Of a stretch of DNA of 5,411 nucleotides, positions 5,223 to 5,411 are shown piece after piece. The stretch's first letter is position 1, and each line of letters begins with the position of its first letter. Origin of the DNA: Candidatus Cloacimonadota bacterium (GTDB taxonomy: Bacteria; Cloacimonadota; Cloacimonadia; JGIOTU-2); the NCBI GenBank assembly GCA_030628975.1, contig DAOVPZ010000090.1, forward strand, positions 1 through 5,411, written 5' to 3'. The position numbers were made by a program, and so were the translations under genes. The notes under the pieces are model-generated. The model saw only the letters and a program-made list of their open reading frames with translations, ran no database searches and was not told where the DNA came from.

Positions 5223-5265
5223 AGCTCTCTTTAGCGTTCATTCGCGGTTAGAATAAAAAAATAAA

Positions 5266-5411
5266 ATGGCAGATCTAAAAATAAAAATAGGAAAAATGCT
5301 CTGGAAAAATCCGGTTACTGTTGCTTCTGGAACTTTCGGATTGGAATATGATGAATTATTTGATATTTCGCAACTTGGAGCTATCTTTACAAAGACAATA
5401 ACTTTACTCCC
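5266..5411 (+). CDS. pyrD: Dihydroorotate dehydrogenase catalytic subunit, class 1B (partial, cut by right edge)
   Basis: Oxidises (S)-dihydroorotate to orotate using FMN, step 4 of UMP synthesis. Only the first 48 codons are visible. The translation shows the N-terminal strand DLKIKIG followed by [15 protein letters not shown] (14-28) and [14 protein letters not shown] (33-46), the FMN-binding start of class 1 enzymes; Lys43 in TKT is the expected flavin-contacting lysine. Adjacency to pyrK marks it as the class 1B catalytic partner. The ATG at 5266 is preceded only by an A-rich tract with no Shine-Dalgarno. An in-frame ATG at 5296 has an AGGA just before it, but starting there would remove the conserved first strand, so 5266 is preferred. 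The gene begins 105 bases after pyrK on the same strand and shows no damage in the visible part. Confidence 0.92.
   Translation, partial: MADLKIKIGKMLWKNPVTVASGTFGLEYDELFDISQLGAIFTKTITLL

Overview
The window is AT-rich (roughly one third G+C by eye) bacterial chromosome in the standard genetic code. It is built around a de novo pyrimidine (UMP) biosynthesis cluster read left to right. The order is aspartate carbamoyltransferase (pyrB), dihydroorotase (pyrC), the iron-sulfur/flavin electron-transfer subunit of dihydroorotate dehydrogenase (pyrK), and the catalytic dihydroorotate dehydrogenase subunit (pyrD, cut off by the right edge). These are steps 2, 3 and 4 of the pathway, in pathway order. 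Pairing pyrK with a class 1B-type pyrD implies an NAD-linked enzyme, common in anaerobes and Gram-positives. The Sec signal peptide of the left-edge gene, the AT richness and the many palindromic spacers fit an uncultivated anaerobic lineage (a Cloacimonadota, Marinimicrobia or WOR-3 type of genome is my guess). Nothing here fixes the phylum.

Layout. Positions 1-145 (minus strand) hold the start of a gene for an exported protein. A 111-base divergent spacer with two small inverted repeats separates it from a plus-strand DUF1015 gene (257-1525). That gene ends in a hairpin plus T-run that looks like an intrinsic terminator (1538-1599), so the DUF1015 gene is probably not co-transcribed with the pyr genes. 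Then come pyrB (1673-2614), a 315-base non-coding repeat-filled spacer, pyrC (2930-4201), a 203-base spacer, pyrK (4405-5160), a 105-base spacer, and the first 48 codons of pyrD (from 5266).

The proteins look intact and ordinary. All catalytic motifs that can be checked in PyrB, PyrC and PyrK are present, and no frameshift is seen. No pyrI, pyrR, pyrE, pyrF or carAB lies inside the window.

The unusual part is the spacers. Each gap between pyr genes is filled with a different set of short palindromes and tandem repeats, visibly richer in G+C than the genes in the first gap. The pyrB-pyrC gap also contains two mutually exclusive hairpins just before the pyrC ribosome binding site. The pyrC-pyrK gap is a long imperfect inverted repeat whose right arm ends on the pyrK start codon. 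I see no new defence system, mobile-element gene or RNA gene. The interesting signal is the repeat invasion, or structured-leader evolution, of an otherwise conventional pyr operon.
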